A stretch of DNA of 64,000 nt, from positions 124,001 through 188,000 of the forward strand of contig CAJQUW010000558.1 in assembly GCA_907163375.1 (NCBI GenBank), given 5' to 3'. Below, piece after piece: positions 24,880 to 35,129 of the stretch. This DNA comes from Prostheceraeus crozeri. Its lineage: Eukaryota > Platyhelminthes > Polycladida > Euryleptidae. A program made the translations under genes and the position numbers. How positions within the stretch are numbered: position 1 is the first letter of the stretch; each line of letters starts with the position of its first letter. The notes under the pieces are model-generated. The model worked only from the letters and a program-made list of their open reading frames with translations. It made no database searches and was not told the DNA's origin.

Positions 24880-26340
24880 ATAAGGATAACACGTGTGATG
24901 TGCTATCAGTTCTATCTTTCTGCCACTACAATACATGCCGTTCGTGAGTCACCTGGCTTCATTTCAGATACACGTGGAGATAGCAGACCGCGCAATCTTC
25001 CCCTTTCTATATCAATGTGCTTAGTCGATAAATTTTGTCTTATCCACAAGGATAAGATTATCCACTGCGTGTTGGGAATAATGAATTCAATATCTATCTC
25101 GCCTCTCAATCTCGAATTGAAAATTTCCAAATACCGAGACTTCGAATTCGAGATTACAAGGTCTATATACATGTGGGTGCGCTGAAAATACATGTGGTGA
25201 AAGAATTACAATAGGTGAAAGCCTTTGTACGCATTCTGTCAATGCCTGAAAAAGTTGTCATACTGCGCTGACGTAAAAACCTAAGACTCTTTCATTCTTG
25301 ATGCATGCTCTGTGTATCTCTCATGACTTAAATTTCATGACATGATTAAAATTTCACATGACATGATTTCAGAGGTCAAAATTCTTGTCTGATTAGTTGG
25401 AAGCATGGCAGTAAGGGAAAAGTTCTCATGGCCACAAATTATCTAAAATTCCGTAAAAATCTATAATTATCTACAAATTGTCATTCTGCTCAATTTTCTG
25501 TAGTATTCTTCATTTTTTCAACACTGCAGCATATGTACATGTATATCTGAATCCTCAAATCCTCAAATCTATCGCTATCTATAAAATTTTGCCTATTCAA
25601 TCTATCCATAATCTCAATACTGTTTGTTTAAAACTGAAGCAATCTAGCCCAAAGCAACTGCTGGTTATAAGCATGTCTCATCCTACAGAATACATAAGTT
25701 AATCAAGGTATAAATATTGTCTGATGCAAGAAAATTACCTACTATTAAAACCTGCTAGGAGACTCTCAAATTAACATAATTGACATAAAATAGGGGAGGC
25801 GGGACTAATGGATACCCTAAAGGATTTTCAGGCTTATTTTTTTTACAAAAGTAAATTTCTTTTAAAACAGTAAGCAGCTCACGTGGCAAGAGGAGCAGAT
25901 CATCCAACTCCAAAAAAAGGTGGAGCTTCTAAGATTCCTTAGAAAGATTTGTTGCGGTCTAAAAAATAGCGCAGAAACCTCGGTAAGAGCAAAATAAATT
26001 AGCGCAGCAAAGTAAATCTAATGCAATGCGCTAAATTAATGCAGCGGTGGTCACTCACAGCATATTAGAAAATTTGAGATACAACATTTCTTTAAAGACA
26101 GGCGCCGAACATCACAGACTTGCACTAAAACAATCAAAATAAATTTACGCGGGTCTTCAAAGTACCGCGCATTTCATGCAGAAATTATAGTTTTCACACA
26201 GCAGTGTCAGCACTGATCCCATTTTATAATAAGGCTGTCAAAATATTGAAATGAACTTGTAAAACTACTTAGCTACCACCCTAAATGCATCTGAATAATC
26301 TGTCATGCAGGATTCATAAAAAGCAATTATATATTTCAAA
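24880..26340. other. Intergenic DNA between the P-type element and OST4
   Basis: AT-rich with no recognised coding sequence. It contains a short hairpin CTTATCC-ACAA-GGATAAG near 25,038-25,055 and repeated CATGACATGA motifs near 25,330-25,370. The right end of the P-type element should lie in its first few hundred bases. Confidence 0.4.
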
Positions 26341-26343
26341 ACA

Positions 26344-26349
26344 TTTATT
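26344..26349 (-). terminator. AATAAA polyadenylation signal of OST4
   Basis: TTTATT on the plus strand reads AATAAA on the minus strand, about 85 nt after the OST4 stop codon. The spacing is normal for a short 3' UTR. Confidence 0.7.
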
Positions 26350-26433
26350 TTTGTAACCGTAACAGATGCTGATGACTAAAGACGCCATGTATTATATACA
26401 GAAATTGATAACGAGATTTAAAGCAATGTCCAT

Positions 26434-26553
26434 TCATCGATCGATTGCTCGCTTCACATTGTTCACAGCAATATAATGATACAGGATTACCATAAGAAAC
26501 AGTGTAACTCCCAGAAGATTGGCAAACACAGACAATTGGATATCAGTAATCAT
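26434..26553 (-). CDS. OST4: Oligosaccharyltransferase subunit OST4
   Basis: A 39-residue protein beginning [15 protein letters not shown] and continuing through a single hydrophobic helix (about residues 8-28) to [11 protein letters not shown]. Human OST4, as known, starts MITDVQLAIFANMLG and carries LYHYVAVNN; the match runs along the whole protein and the length is normal (36-40 residues). OST4 is a tiny single-pass ER membrane protein that stabilises the STT3 subunit in the oligosaccharyltransferase complex, which transfers glycans to Asn residues of nascent proteins. A splice acceptor (pyrimidine tract and CAG at 26556-26558) lies only 2 nt before the ATG, so the whole CDS is in one exon and the 5' UTR is spliced on. 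It is too short for most ORF cut-offs. The C-terminal RAIDR replaces the PKK-type tail of vertebrates. Confidence 0.95.
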   Translation of the reverse strand: MITDIQLSVFANLLGVTLFLMVILYHYIAVNNVKRAIDR

Positions 26554-26554
26554 T

Positions 26555-26571
26555 GCTGAAAAAAGAAAGGA
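26555..26571 (-). promoter_or_regulatory. OST4 3' splice acceptor
   Basis: On the minus strand CCTTTCTTTTTTCAG precedes CA and the OST4 ATG. An upstream non-coding exon, or a spliced leader, must supply the 5' end of the mRNA. No upstream exon was identified between here and the transposon that begins at 26723. Confidence 0.75.
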
Positions 26572-26722
26572 AAAATATATGATTTGTAAACATTCAAACA
26601 TTCAAAGATAAAAATTCAAAATCAAAAAATAAGCATTCAATGATCAGATGATATTGTTATGATAGAAAATATAAAAAATATGAATTAACTTCAACAGGAG
26701 CGGGGGGAGAGTGCATACATTT

Positions 26723-26752
26723 CTGCCGTCTCAAGGCAGAACACCGTAAGTC
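26723..26752. repeat. Left 30-bp terminal inverted repeat
   Basis: Starts CTGCCGTCTCAAGGCAG, whose first and last five bases are complementary, so each terminus can itself fold into a hairpin. It is followed by AACACCGTAAGTC. It matches the right terminus over 30 of 30 bases. Confidence 0.95.
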
Positions 26753-26899
26753 CAAAATTTTGAAAATTGATTTTATTTCATTTTTTTAATAAGTTTCAGA
26801 TGCTCTATTATTACACCAAACCACAATGCTGAAATCTTTTCAGAAGTATGATTTTCAGCAAACAAAAAATACCGTAAGTTGAAAAAAAGTACTATGTTT

Positions 26900-27005
26900 A
26901 CAAGGCAAATCATCGTAAGTCGAAATGTTCATGGCAAAACACCGTAACTTACGGTGACTTACGGTGATTTGCCTTGTAAGGACGAACTTACGGTGCTTTG
27001 CCTTG
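26900..27005. repeat. Left subterminal repeat cluster
   Basis: Several direct and inverted copies of GGCAAAACACCGTAAG and close variants (such as GGCAAATCATCGTAAG and the inverse CTTACGGTGATTTGCC), including a back-to-back pair CACCGTAACTTACGGTG. The motif is a variant of the inner part of the terminal repeat. Such clusters commonly serve as transposase binding sites; that role is inferred. Confidence 0.8.
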
Positions 27006-27266
27006 AAGAATACGGATATTTCATAAGACCGTAAATGAGGAATTTGTTATTTTCTCAGGCAAATTATCATTAAATGAAAGAATTGATTGACAATTAGAAA
27101 TTGTTAATTAGAAATTGTCATAGTGCACCAAATTTTGCTGATTGTCGATTACCTATTACTGTCATAATTGAGTATAACTATTTGAGAATAATAAAGTGTA
27201 CATTCATTCTATTTCGCGCAGGTTATTAGTTAAATCGTACACAATCTATTAATTCTACACAATCTA

Positions 27267-27458
27267 CAGGGTTGGACAAAAGTTCTTGCCGGACGTTTAA
27301 TGAGCGATTTTTAACGAAAAATATTTGAGGATACCAGAGTTATAAGTATGAGTTATACTTTTACATTATACTTCTGTGTGTTCGTTTGCTTCCGAGAAAG
27401 AAAATCTGCGTGTGTGTCTAGCTCTAAATGGTTTGGCAAGAACTTCTGTCCAACATTG
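27267..27458. mobile_element. Nested 192-bp Tc1/mariner-type MITE
   Basis: The ends CAGGGTTGGACAAAAG and (inverted) CAATGTTGGACAGAAG continue into a shared AGTTCTTGCC, giving 24-bp inverted repeats with three mismatches. A TA dinucleotide flanks each side (27265-27266, 27459-27460), as for Tc1/mariner insertions. It is non-coding and lies inside the larger transposon, so it inserted later. Confidence 0.75.
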
Positions 27459-27814
27459 TATTGTGTGCATTTAATATTAGCAGCCGAGATTAATTGTATG
27501 CAATATTGTTTGATAGTATTATCAATCATTTATTGACATCAACCTCTAAGCGATTCTATTGTGTGCGTTGTATTCGACAACGGTCGAATTGATTTTATTG
27601 TACACAATGTCTCTCGCATTGCCTTACTAAGTAAAAACTATTCACAGCCGTTATTAATAATCGTCAGCGAGTGTCTTTCCCTATAATACCGAACATTTTT
27701 TTGCTTTTTGATCTCTTATTTCATGTTCACTACCACATGATTGACGACAAAACTTGTTCCTGATTTTGTTTATTCCTCGATCGGCGCGTAATTCAACTTC
27801 ACTTTCTTTCGAAT

Positions 27815-27849
27815 ATGGCGTCCATTCGTTGCAGTAAACGGAGAAAACG
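27815..27849 (+). CDS. Transposase exon 1 of the 26.7-31.5 kb transposon
   Basis: ATGGCGTCCATTCG opens a short basic peptide MASIRCSKRRKR and ends at a donor AAACG|GTAAGT in phase 2. It joins exon 2 (acceptor TTCCTTTCAG at 28541-28550) with the frame kept: the split Arg codon CG|G, then YYSVNEAAH. The intron is 701 bp. This supplies the missing ATG of the long exon 2 frame, which has none suitable of its own. The KRRKR run could act as a nuclear localisation signal (inference). Confidence 0.75.
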
Positions 27850-28550
27850 GTAAGTTATGGAATTCAACTAATTATTGATAATTAATTAGCCTGTATATTG
27901 CCTATGCCTTAATATGTGAGCAAGCATTGCATATTGTGAACACACATACTGGCGTAGATCTTACATACATGCATTTGATAAGTCATGAAAAAAGCACTTT
28001 CAATAAAAGACATTTTTAAAGTAGATCAATAATTTTTTTCGAATCATATAATCGAATTCCATCTGCTGGTATGTTATGTACGATGTCTCGTCTGCTCTGC
28101 TAATGTGTTTACTCTGTGTATATAATATTGACATTGAGGAAGTTATTTCAATATTGATATAATGCAGCGTAAAATTTTTGTTCGTGTTACTCTCTTAGCA
28201 TTAATTATGTCAAAAAGCAATTTGAACCGTGGACTGATTTGACACTGCGCGCTGCGCTTTAGCATCTTGACCACCGAGGCTGATGCCAATTATTTGCATT
28301 TTGAAAAATTAATTGTTCGAAGATTGCTACTTGATTCGCTTTAATCAGCGTGCATCGCATCATTATAATTCATTTATTAGGATTTCAAATTAAAAGCATT
28401 GTGCTGAAAGTAGCATGAATTCTTTAGCCGAATAATCAACTTCATAGCACTGAATCATGCATTTGTAATTCAGACTTTCTTAGATTGTTAGTTAATTCTA
28501 TTAATTTATTAGAAAGAAGATGCTTCAATCTGTTTCCTTTTTCCTTTCAG

Positions 28551-29400
28551 GTATTACTCAGTGAACGAAGCAGCTCATCTAATCGCGACTTTATGTGATG
28601 AAGATGATGCCGCGCCGTTGCCAAGCTCTCCTTGCGCCTCCCAGGAGCTGTTGTCTGCCGCGCCGTTGCCAAGCTCTCCTTGCGCCTCCCAGGAACTGTC
28701 GTCTGCCGCGCCGTTGCCAAGCTCTCCTTGCGCCTCCCAGGAGCTGTCGTCTGCCGCGCCGTTGCCAAGCTCTCCTTGCGCCTCCCAGGAGCTGTCGTCT
28801 GCCGCGCCGTTGCCAAGTTCTCCTTGCGCCTCCCAGGAGCTGTCGTCTGCCGCGCCGTTGCCAAGCTCTCCTTGCGCCTCCCAGGAGCTGTCGTCTGCCG
28901 CGCCGTTGCCAAGCTCTCCTTGCGCCTCCCAGGAGCTGTCGTCTGCCGCGCCGTTGCCAAGCTCTCCTTGCGCCTCCCAGGAGCTGTCGTCTGCCGCGCC
29001 GTTGCCAAGCTCTCCTTGCGCCTCCCAGGAGCTGTCGTCTGCCGCGCCGTTGCCAAGCTCTCCTTGCGCCTCCCAGGAGCTGTCGTCTGCCGCGCCGTTG
29101 CCAAGCTCTCCATGCGCCTCCCAGGAGCTGTCGTCTGCCGCGCCGTTGCCAAGCTCTCCTTGCGCTGTCCTCAACCACAATTCGGATACCAGAATTCGGA
29201 AAAGAATTCGAAACCCAGAAGAACGCAATCGACGTGATATGGAGCATCATCCCATGCAAGCCATCGGTTGTACAAATGTTTGTCGATTAAAATGTCGTCA
29301 ATTTTTTACCCAAAATGATCGCCGAAACATCAATCGACAATTCTGGCATCTCGACAATCTGGTCGACGCAACTACATTTTGTCCTACACGTCACGTATGA
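28551..29400 (+). pseudogene. Transposase exon 2, N-terminal part with 16-residue repeats
   Basis: Reads YYSVNEAAHLIATL, an acidic EDDA, then 11 full copies of AAPLPSSPCASQELSS and part of a twelfth. A conserved-looking segment with CTNVCRLKCRQFF (Cys pairs, possible zinc site) and NINRQFWHLDN follows. This last part resembles the region just before the catalytic domain in DUF7869-type proteins. The continuation of the protein (KYFLVQENGGRREVCKPFF) lies in another frame, so a one-base indel has occurred near 29,355-29,378 and the present frame closes at 29,400. Confidence 0.75.
28609..29166. repeat. 48-bp coding minisatellite, 12 copies
   Basis: Unit starts GCCGCGCCGTTGCCAAGC. Starts fall exactly every 48 bp from 28609 to 29137; eleven copies are full and the last is partial. 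Copies differ by single bases. It is far more GC-rich than its surroundings, and 48 is a multiple of three, so copy-number changes keep the frame. Five of the six reading frames stay open through the array; only the plus frame giving AAPLPSSPCASQELSS joins the exon 1 frame. Confidence 0.97.
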
Positions 29401-29984
29401 AGCGCGGTGAAGTTTCAAGAACTTCGAACAAATACTTCCTTGTTCAAGAGAATGGCGGTCGCCGGGAGGTTTGCAAACCCTTCTTCTTGACCACGCTCGG
29501 CTACACCAAAAATAATGATCAATTTTTGAAAACCGTTTTTGGCTGCACTGCTCACAACGACACAGCTGCTCCATCTGATAGACGAGGACGCCATGAGCCG
29601 GCGAACAAGATTGTACGAACGAAAATTCGTGAACATATATTGAGTTATAACCCACAAATTAGTCACTACCGCAGAAAACACGCACCGGACAGACTTTATC
29701 TAAGTCCCGAGATATCTGTTGCTCAGATGCACCAAGCATATAATGAAAGCCAAAGTGCAGATGATAAAGTCGGGTACGTAACTTATCTAAAAGTCGTCGA
29801 GGAATATAATATCTCGTTCGCAAAATTAGGATCGGAAAAATGCGAGATTTGTGCCATCAACGAACTGCATAAAAAGCAAATGGATTGTTCTGAAGATTGT
29901 GGCGATTGCGAAGAACACATGAAGCATCTTCAACATGCGGCAAAATCAAGGAGGCATACCGAAGTGACCGGACGAATTGAATGA
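29379..29984 (+). pseudogene. Transposase, middle part (frame-shifted continuation)
   Basis: Reads through GRREVCKPFFLTTLGYT, KIREHILSYNPQISHYRR and a Cys-rich segment CEICAINELHKKQMDC with further C-x2-C pairs. This is the order found in TDNC-type transposases: VCK-FFL-TLG box, S-Y-R-H box, then the Cys cluster. The frame closes at 29984, while EPQHVKV and IDLQKVQMLP continue in a different frame, implying a further indel near 29,975. Lacks a plausible start of its own, so it is a fragment of the broken gene and not a separate gene. Confidence 0.75.
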
Positions 29985-30061
29985 ACCTCAACATGTGAAA
30001 GTATCGATCGATCTACAGAAAGTACAGATGTTACCAATCATGCCCTCAATTTAAATCATGT

Positions 30062-30856
30062 ATGTTCACTAGACGCCTCGTCGTTTTCAACGAAACCTTT
30101 GCAAAGCTAGGATTAAGCAAGGGAACAACGTCCAGCAGCATCTCACAGCAAAATAAAGCAGACAAGAAAACTGATGGAAAAGATAGTTTCTCGACAGGAG
30201 TAGCGATAATATGGCACGAAGGCATCACAGGTCGAGACGCAGAAGACATCGCATCGGCATGGTTTCGATTTTTTGAGCTACATAGAGACGCAAATGAGTT
30301 CACGCTATGGACCGATAATTGCTGCGGTCAAAACAAAAATTATGTACTTTTCAGCATGCTGCAGCTCGCCGTGAATTCTGATGTTCTGTGCGTCAAAGCA
30401 ATTACTATAAAATATCTAGAAGCTGGACATACATTCATGGCGGCAGATTCTGCTCACGCAGGAATCGAAAAATCCGTCAGAAAGCTCGGAAGTATTTATG
30501 ACTTCGAGGATTTCCAGAACGCTGTTCAGGAATCTTTTCGTGGAAATCGTCTGGCAGCACATGAGTTAAAGGCTACAGAAGTTCGGAAATGGCCTGATCT
30601 TACGAACAAGTCAGTAATTACAAGGGGCCACAAAGACCAAACAATTCCAAAGCTGTCGGAAATAAGAAGAATTCAATTTCTGAGAGATGTCGGTCAGCCA
30701 AATGTGTATCTGACGCACAATGAAGATGAGGCGCCCACAAAGTTTCCAATATTTAAAAAGTCTGCACTTGCAGCGGTCATTCCCAGTTCCGTGGGATTGC
30801 CTCGGGGAGTGGCAACGGCCAAAAGAGGAACATCGTACAGACATTGTGTCCGTTAA
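30062..30856 (+). pseudogene. Transposase, catalytic part with TDNC-GQNKN motif
   Basis: Begins FTRRLVVFNETFA, then IIWHEGITGRDAEDIAS, the signature LWTDNCCGQNKNYVLF, and YLEAGHTFMAADSAHAGIE. These form an RNase-H-like arrangement in which the Asp residues of WTDN and AADSAH are likely catalytic (inference from conservation). A frame change just upstream (about 30,046-30,050) separates it from DLQKVQMLPIMPS. It ends with a stop at 30,854-30,856. Protein length over all parts is about 780 residues, in the normal range for such transposases. Confidence 0.8.
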
Positions 30857-31173
30857 TGCCAACGTCTCGTCAGTGTTTTTGGAAAAACTTAGACGAACAT
30901 GATAACCTTGCAGACATGCAGCAGATATAGATTTTGTTTAGAAGATTTTTCGTGTACTCGTATTTTTGACTGTACCTATGCGTGATTACATACTCGTTAC
31001 TGGAATTTTAGATAAAAATCACTTGTTTGAAATGTAAGGGTCTTTTTCATTTTTCCTGAAAAAATTATATAAAGTTTAAAAATCATCTAAAATTCTTAGT
31101 GCGAACTTATCATTCGTCTACAGAAATGATTACGATAATTTCCCGAATAGTCTAAGTGAGATACTCGTATATT

Positions 31174-31270
31174 ACAAGGCAAACCACCGTAAGTATTGAC
31201 TTACGGTGCTCTGCCTTATAGAAAGTTCGTAGAAAAATGTTGATATTACAAGGCAAATCACCGTACATCG
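31174..31270. repeat. Right subterminal repeat cluster
   Basis: Copies AAGGCAAACCACCGTAAG, the inverse CTTACGGTGCTCTGCCTT and AAGGCAAATCACCGTA mirror the left cluster at a similar distance from the element end (about 190-290 bp). Confidence 0.8.
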
Positions 31271-31433
31271 ATTTAAATAGATCAATAAATCAATATCAAT
31301 AAATTTTCACCATAATATATAATTACATACCTTGATCAACTAAAGAAAGCAAGCCAATAGTTTATAATGGACTTCAGTCAGTCAATTGAAACATAAACGC
31401 GTTTAGTCGTTTTCTGACAAATAGTGTTTTTCC

Positions 31434-31463
31434 GACTTACGGTGTTCTGCCTTGAGACGGCAG
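31434..31463. repeat. Right 30-bp terminal inverted repeat
   Basis: Exact reverse complement of 26723-26752, ending GAGACGGCAG. Confidence 0.95.
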
Positions 31464-31469
31464 ATTTAT

Positions 31470-32600
31470 TCTACAGACAGATGGGGGAAAATGTTGAGTC
31501 TCTAAATGTAATTCAAGTAAATATAGAATACAATTTTCGTTACACAGCTGTTTCATACTTGTCTTTGTAGTAAACAAACTACACCAAGCGATATTTTTAA
31601 AGGAATTTTACCTTGATAATTTTTCCGGTCTTGTTGAAAAGGGTGTCAAGTCAAAATGGCCTTTTTAAAACTTTCCTAGGGAAAGCCACAAAATAAACAT
31701 TGAATAACAGAGACGTTTTCATCAATATCTAAAACCAGATTCATATATAATATTCCGAGAACCATTCATTACGAGGATCAAACAGTTCGAGTCAAATTGT
31801 TCATCATCAGTGACATGAAAAAAATAATGCAATGAAGCAGTACATATATACAAGAAATCACGTCACAAGATGGTCATTCATTTCACCTTTACTGTCAATA
31901 TCGCGAATATGAACGGCTTCATCTTGCTGCCAACATGAATTAAATTCTAATTCCATAAATATTTCTGAAATTTGTTCCGTTAGGAGATGTTCATGCATTC
32001 TTATTTCAGAAGAGCTACCTTTCATATGCTCATACATTTATTTCATTAAATTATATGTTACATTCAAACATACATTTTAAAACCGTTGTTTTAATACGGA
32101 AGATTCGTTATCAGCAGTTTGTTATGCGAGTGTCAACCATGAGTGATCGGGTTTTCATCATACATATTGCAGTTCGGAGCCTATATTTTACCGATTTTCT
32201 ACAATTGATGTTTTTCGAAAAAATCTCAATTCTTGTTAGATATGATAGTTTAGCATTGCGTTGTTACGAGTATGTAAAAAAAGGGCACCAGGAATAATTT
32301 TATGAACGACCTCAGTAGAATTAAAGACACAAACTCATCACCTTGACTAGTCTGGGGATATAAACTTTTGCATATTTTCCATTCACCGTGTAATACATGT
32401 TCTTATCAAAATAAATGTTTCATTTTGACAATATAATAAAATAACAACAGTCTTGTGCTAAAAATAGCCTTTGACGTCATCATGTGACCTCGAATTACCT
32501 TACTGACCGAAAAAAATAGATAAATTGGGTTGACACTGTATGTCTGCTGCTGATACAATACATGGCTCTAACAACAAATGTTGTCCCTATTTATCATTTC
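31470..32600. other. AT-rich DNA right of the transposon
   Basis: No coding sequence recognised. A CRE octamer TGACGTCA (32472-32479) followed by CATGTGAC lies near 32.47 kb. It could belong to a promoter, possibly for the upstream OST4 exon, but no exon could be tied to it. Confidence 0.35.
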
Positions 32601-32689
32601 ATGAGGTCTATAAGGTCATTCTGGAAGTCTTACAAGGCATGATTACTAGCAATATAACACAAGTTACACAACATAAGAAATAGCAAACA

Positions 32690-33080
32690 TCACAAAGAGC
32701 AACAGTCACTTGCATCACTTTTCTGAAGAGGATCTTAGGTTTGGGTACGCACTCATTTGTTGCAGAGCTGCCTCTACCCAAGAGATGTCTGTAGAAGAGA
32801 ATGAGTGAAGCACATTCCATCTGACGGAAAGCGGCTGCAACTCGTTAGCGAGGTTACACCCGCAAGATTCTTGACACGTTTCTTAACCTGCCCGGGAAGG
32901 TTAAGATATGTTTGTGGGGCGCCAGCCCGGAGATGGTAATAATTCTCCATCAGAAGACGAATAGTGGACATGTTGAGATAGCAGACAATATGTGATGGAG
33001 GATGGCAGCTGGCACGATTGATGCTAACAATGCGTTGAGCTGTCTGCATGCTGATGGACTGGATGTACGCGTACATCCGA
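32690..33080 (-). mobile_element. LINE 3' fragment (C-terminal end of reverse transcriptase ORF)
   Basis: In changing frames the minus strand reads HLRAGAPQTYLNLPGQVKKR, VKNLAGVTSL and then LILFYRHLLGRGSS with CVPKP. This is the order found in the region after the RT domain of Jockey/CR1-group LINEs (HLWAGA, QKRVKNLAG, LFYRYYHGKCSSEL, VP). Only this tail remains; there is no RT core nearby. Frames shift at least once, so it is dead. The clade call is from memory of the consensus and is tentative. Confidence 0.65.
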
Positions 33081-33739
33081 CTTTACCGTAGATGCGTTTT
33101 TATTACAGATCTTTGGAAGCCACTAGTTAAAGGAAAGAGATGCAATCAATCTAGTCCTCTGATCCTATTATCTAACATCTTAATGCTATGCTTGTCATCA
33201 TCTCATGATGATTTGACTTTTAGACACCAACTTGACGGTATTTATGGTGACATCAAAGCATGAAGCTACGCGTTTAATAATTAGAATGTAAACTACCAAG
33301 ATATTTGATATAATAGTTCACAATTTAACAATGGAAAATAAGCGAAATTTTCAATTATCTTACGTTTATGCTATGAAGGAATGGGATGTGCACACTACAG
33401 CGTAAGTACCACTCAAGAAATTCATAAAAAAGTGCGTAGTAGATAACACCATAATCCTCAAACAAAACACTAAGCATGCGAGCTTAATTTCAAACACATG
33501 TGTATTAACAGATTATACATCTTGAAAACCAAGAAAAAAATTCTTAAAAGACAAAGCGTCTATTGGATAAAGATTTCAATCTGAATAAACATCTCAAAAA
33601 CATTAATTTCAATTTTAATTTAGAGAAACGTTCTTTGGACAGAATTGTCATCAAAACGTTCATGACATCAAGAAGAGTTGTGTCAAACTGTCTATGGATC
33701 ATAATTCTCGTACGTTTGACTAGGCCTACTCGGATGCTG

Positions 33740-35100
33740 ACGGGATGACCATCCTTTAATCAGCTTCAGTTTGCGCTTATCCAGTTCTTCTGCAGTTTCA
33801 TCCACACGCTTGGCCTCCTCTATAAATCTAATTGCTTTTACTTCATGTCCGCGTCATTAGCTCTTGTCCCTTCTTGCTTTCGCTTTCTCATATTTTCAAA
33901 TTCTTTCTTTTCTTTTTTTCTCACGAATAATGCTTAGTCGTCTTTTTTCCTTGCTTTATCCTCTCCTTGTAATTTCATCCTTTCTTCTTCCTGCTCTCTT
34001 TTTTCACTGCCAGTCGGGTTTCATACGTCGCCGTGGCATTGTGGGGCAGCTCTATGAGCGCCGTTGAAAGTTTAAAAGTTCCCGCAGTAAGGTTGTTGAA
34101 TTTTAAGCAGCTTTCCACTTAAAGGACCGACGGAAGACTTTCCTCTTCAATTCGGTTATGAATTTTCGTGTAGTTGTTCGCTACATATTTAAAATTTCTG
34201 TCAGCATTGCCGTGTGGTAACATTAGTCATCCAAATGCGAGTTTCGACAGAAGCGAATACAGCTCTTTATATAATCGTCGAATAATCGTGAACAGTGTGT
34301 GCAAGTATCATCAGACTGAATCTCTTCGTCATTACCATAGGTCATTCAACATCGAGCTCGTCGATTGAATTTGGTGGCAAAACATGTCGTTTGTTGCAAC
34401 GCAACATGACAAACAGTTTGATCAAAGTCAATAAGTCAATATCATGATGGCTTTTTGGATCCAAAACATGATCGTACAGGGAAATCGATTGTCTAGCGAA
34501 AGATAGACATCTTACCGTCAACCCTTCACAGAATTTCCTGTCTTCGCAGCGAAGTCCAACCGGTATACACTGAGACTATTTTTAGATACCTCAGAGCTTG
34601 TTGTCTCCACTGATAAGCTGATCCTCGGACAGTTTATTGATAGGGCCGCGATTTTCTTCGGTATTCTCCTGATTTCGATAAGTTTGGCATATATAAATAT
34701 GTTCATCTTTTACATCCAGTTTTATGGACTACTAGTTCATTACTCCATTTTATCCCATTGATATTTAAATACAAGATATATATTTTGTGCTCCTAGGCAA
34801 CTACAAGTGCAAAATTCTTAATTCATAAAACCTCAGAATTCTTGCAGCCTTCCATGAAAAGATCGATGGATTCCGGGGCTTGTTTGCACCATCCAAAAAA
34901 TTTGTCGGCTACTTTGCCAATCCTTCGGCGGAACTTTCGAAGCCATCTAGACTCTCGGTAACTGAGCTAAGCGAGAAGACAATGGTCTCTTATTTCCTAC
35001 GCTTTTATAAGACGGAGATTCTCTTTGTTGTGGTCCTCTGTCACTTCGGACTCTCACTGAAATTCAGATTCTCACTGTGTCATTTCTAAGGCTTGTGCTC
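33740..35100 (-). other. Degenerate coding-like remnant, unassigned
   Basis: Composition and short open stretches suggest old coding sequence on the minus strand, for example a Lys/Glu-rich segment with EAKRVDETAEELDKRKLKLI near 33.8 kb and basic stretches near 33.9-34.05 kb. Many stops interrupt it. Its position directly 3' of the RNase H fragment on the same strand suggests an old retroelement, but no diagnostic motif is visible and the family cannot be named. Confidence 0.3.
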
Positions 35101-35129
35101 CATTTTTGATTTAATTTTTTGCATGGTCT

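Larger units (their letters stand above)
26723..31463 (+). mobile_element. DNA transposon with TDNC-GQNKN transposase, broken, 4-bp ATTT target duplication
   Basis: The element is 4741 bp long, bounded by perfect 30-bp inverted repeats (26723-26752; 31434-31463) and flanked by ATTT on both sides (26719-26722; 31464-31467). It carries one plus-strand transposase gene of two exons, interrupted by about three single-base frameshifts. The transposase belongs to the group with an L-W-T-D-N-C-x-G-Q-N-K-N motif (DUF7869-type proteins, widespread in invertebrate genomes). A 4-bp duplication fits superfamilies such as Sola, but that assignment is a guess. Subterminal repeats repeat part of the terminal motif. 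A small mariner-type MITE is nested inside. Confidence 0.9.

Noticed and set aside
21400-25200. TATATAGACC inverted near 21,422 and 25,163 as terminal repeats of the P-type element
   Set aside because: Only ten AT-rich bases match and no 8-bp flanking duplication fits; P-type elements have longer termini.
28547-29259. Antisense and alternative-frame ORFs of 200-230 codons across the 48-bp minisatellite
   Set aside because: A 48-bp unit without stops in several frames gives long ORFs automatically. Only the plus frame continuous with exon 1 and the conserved downstream region is credible.
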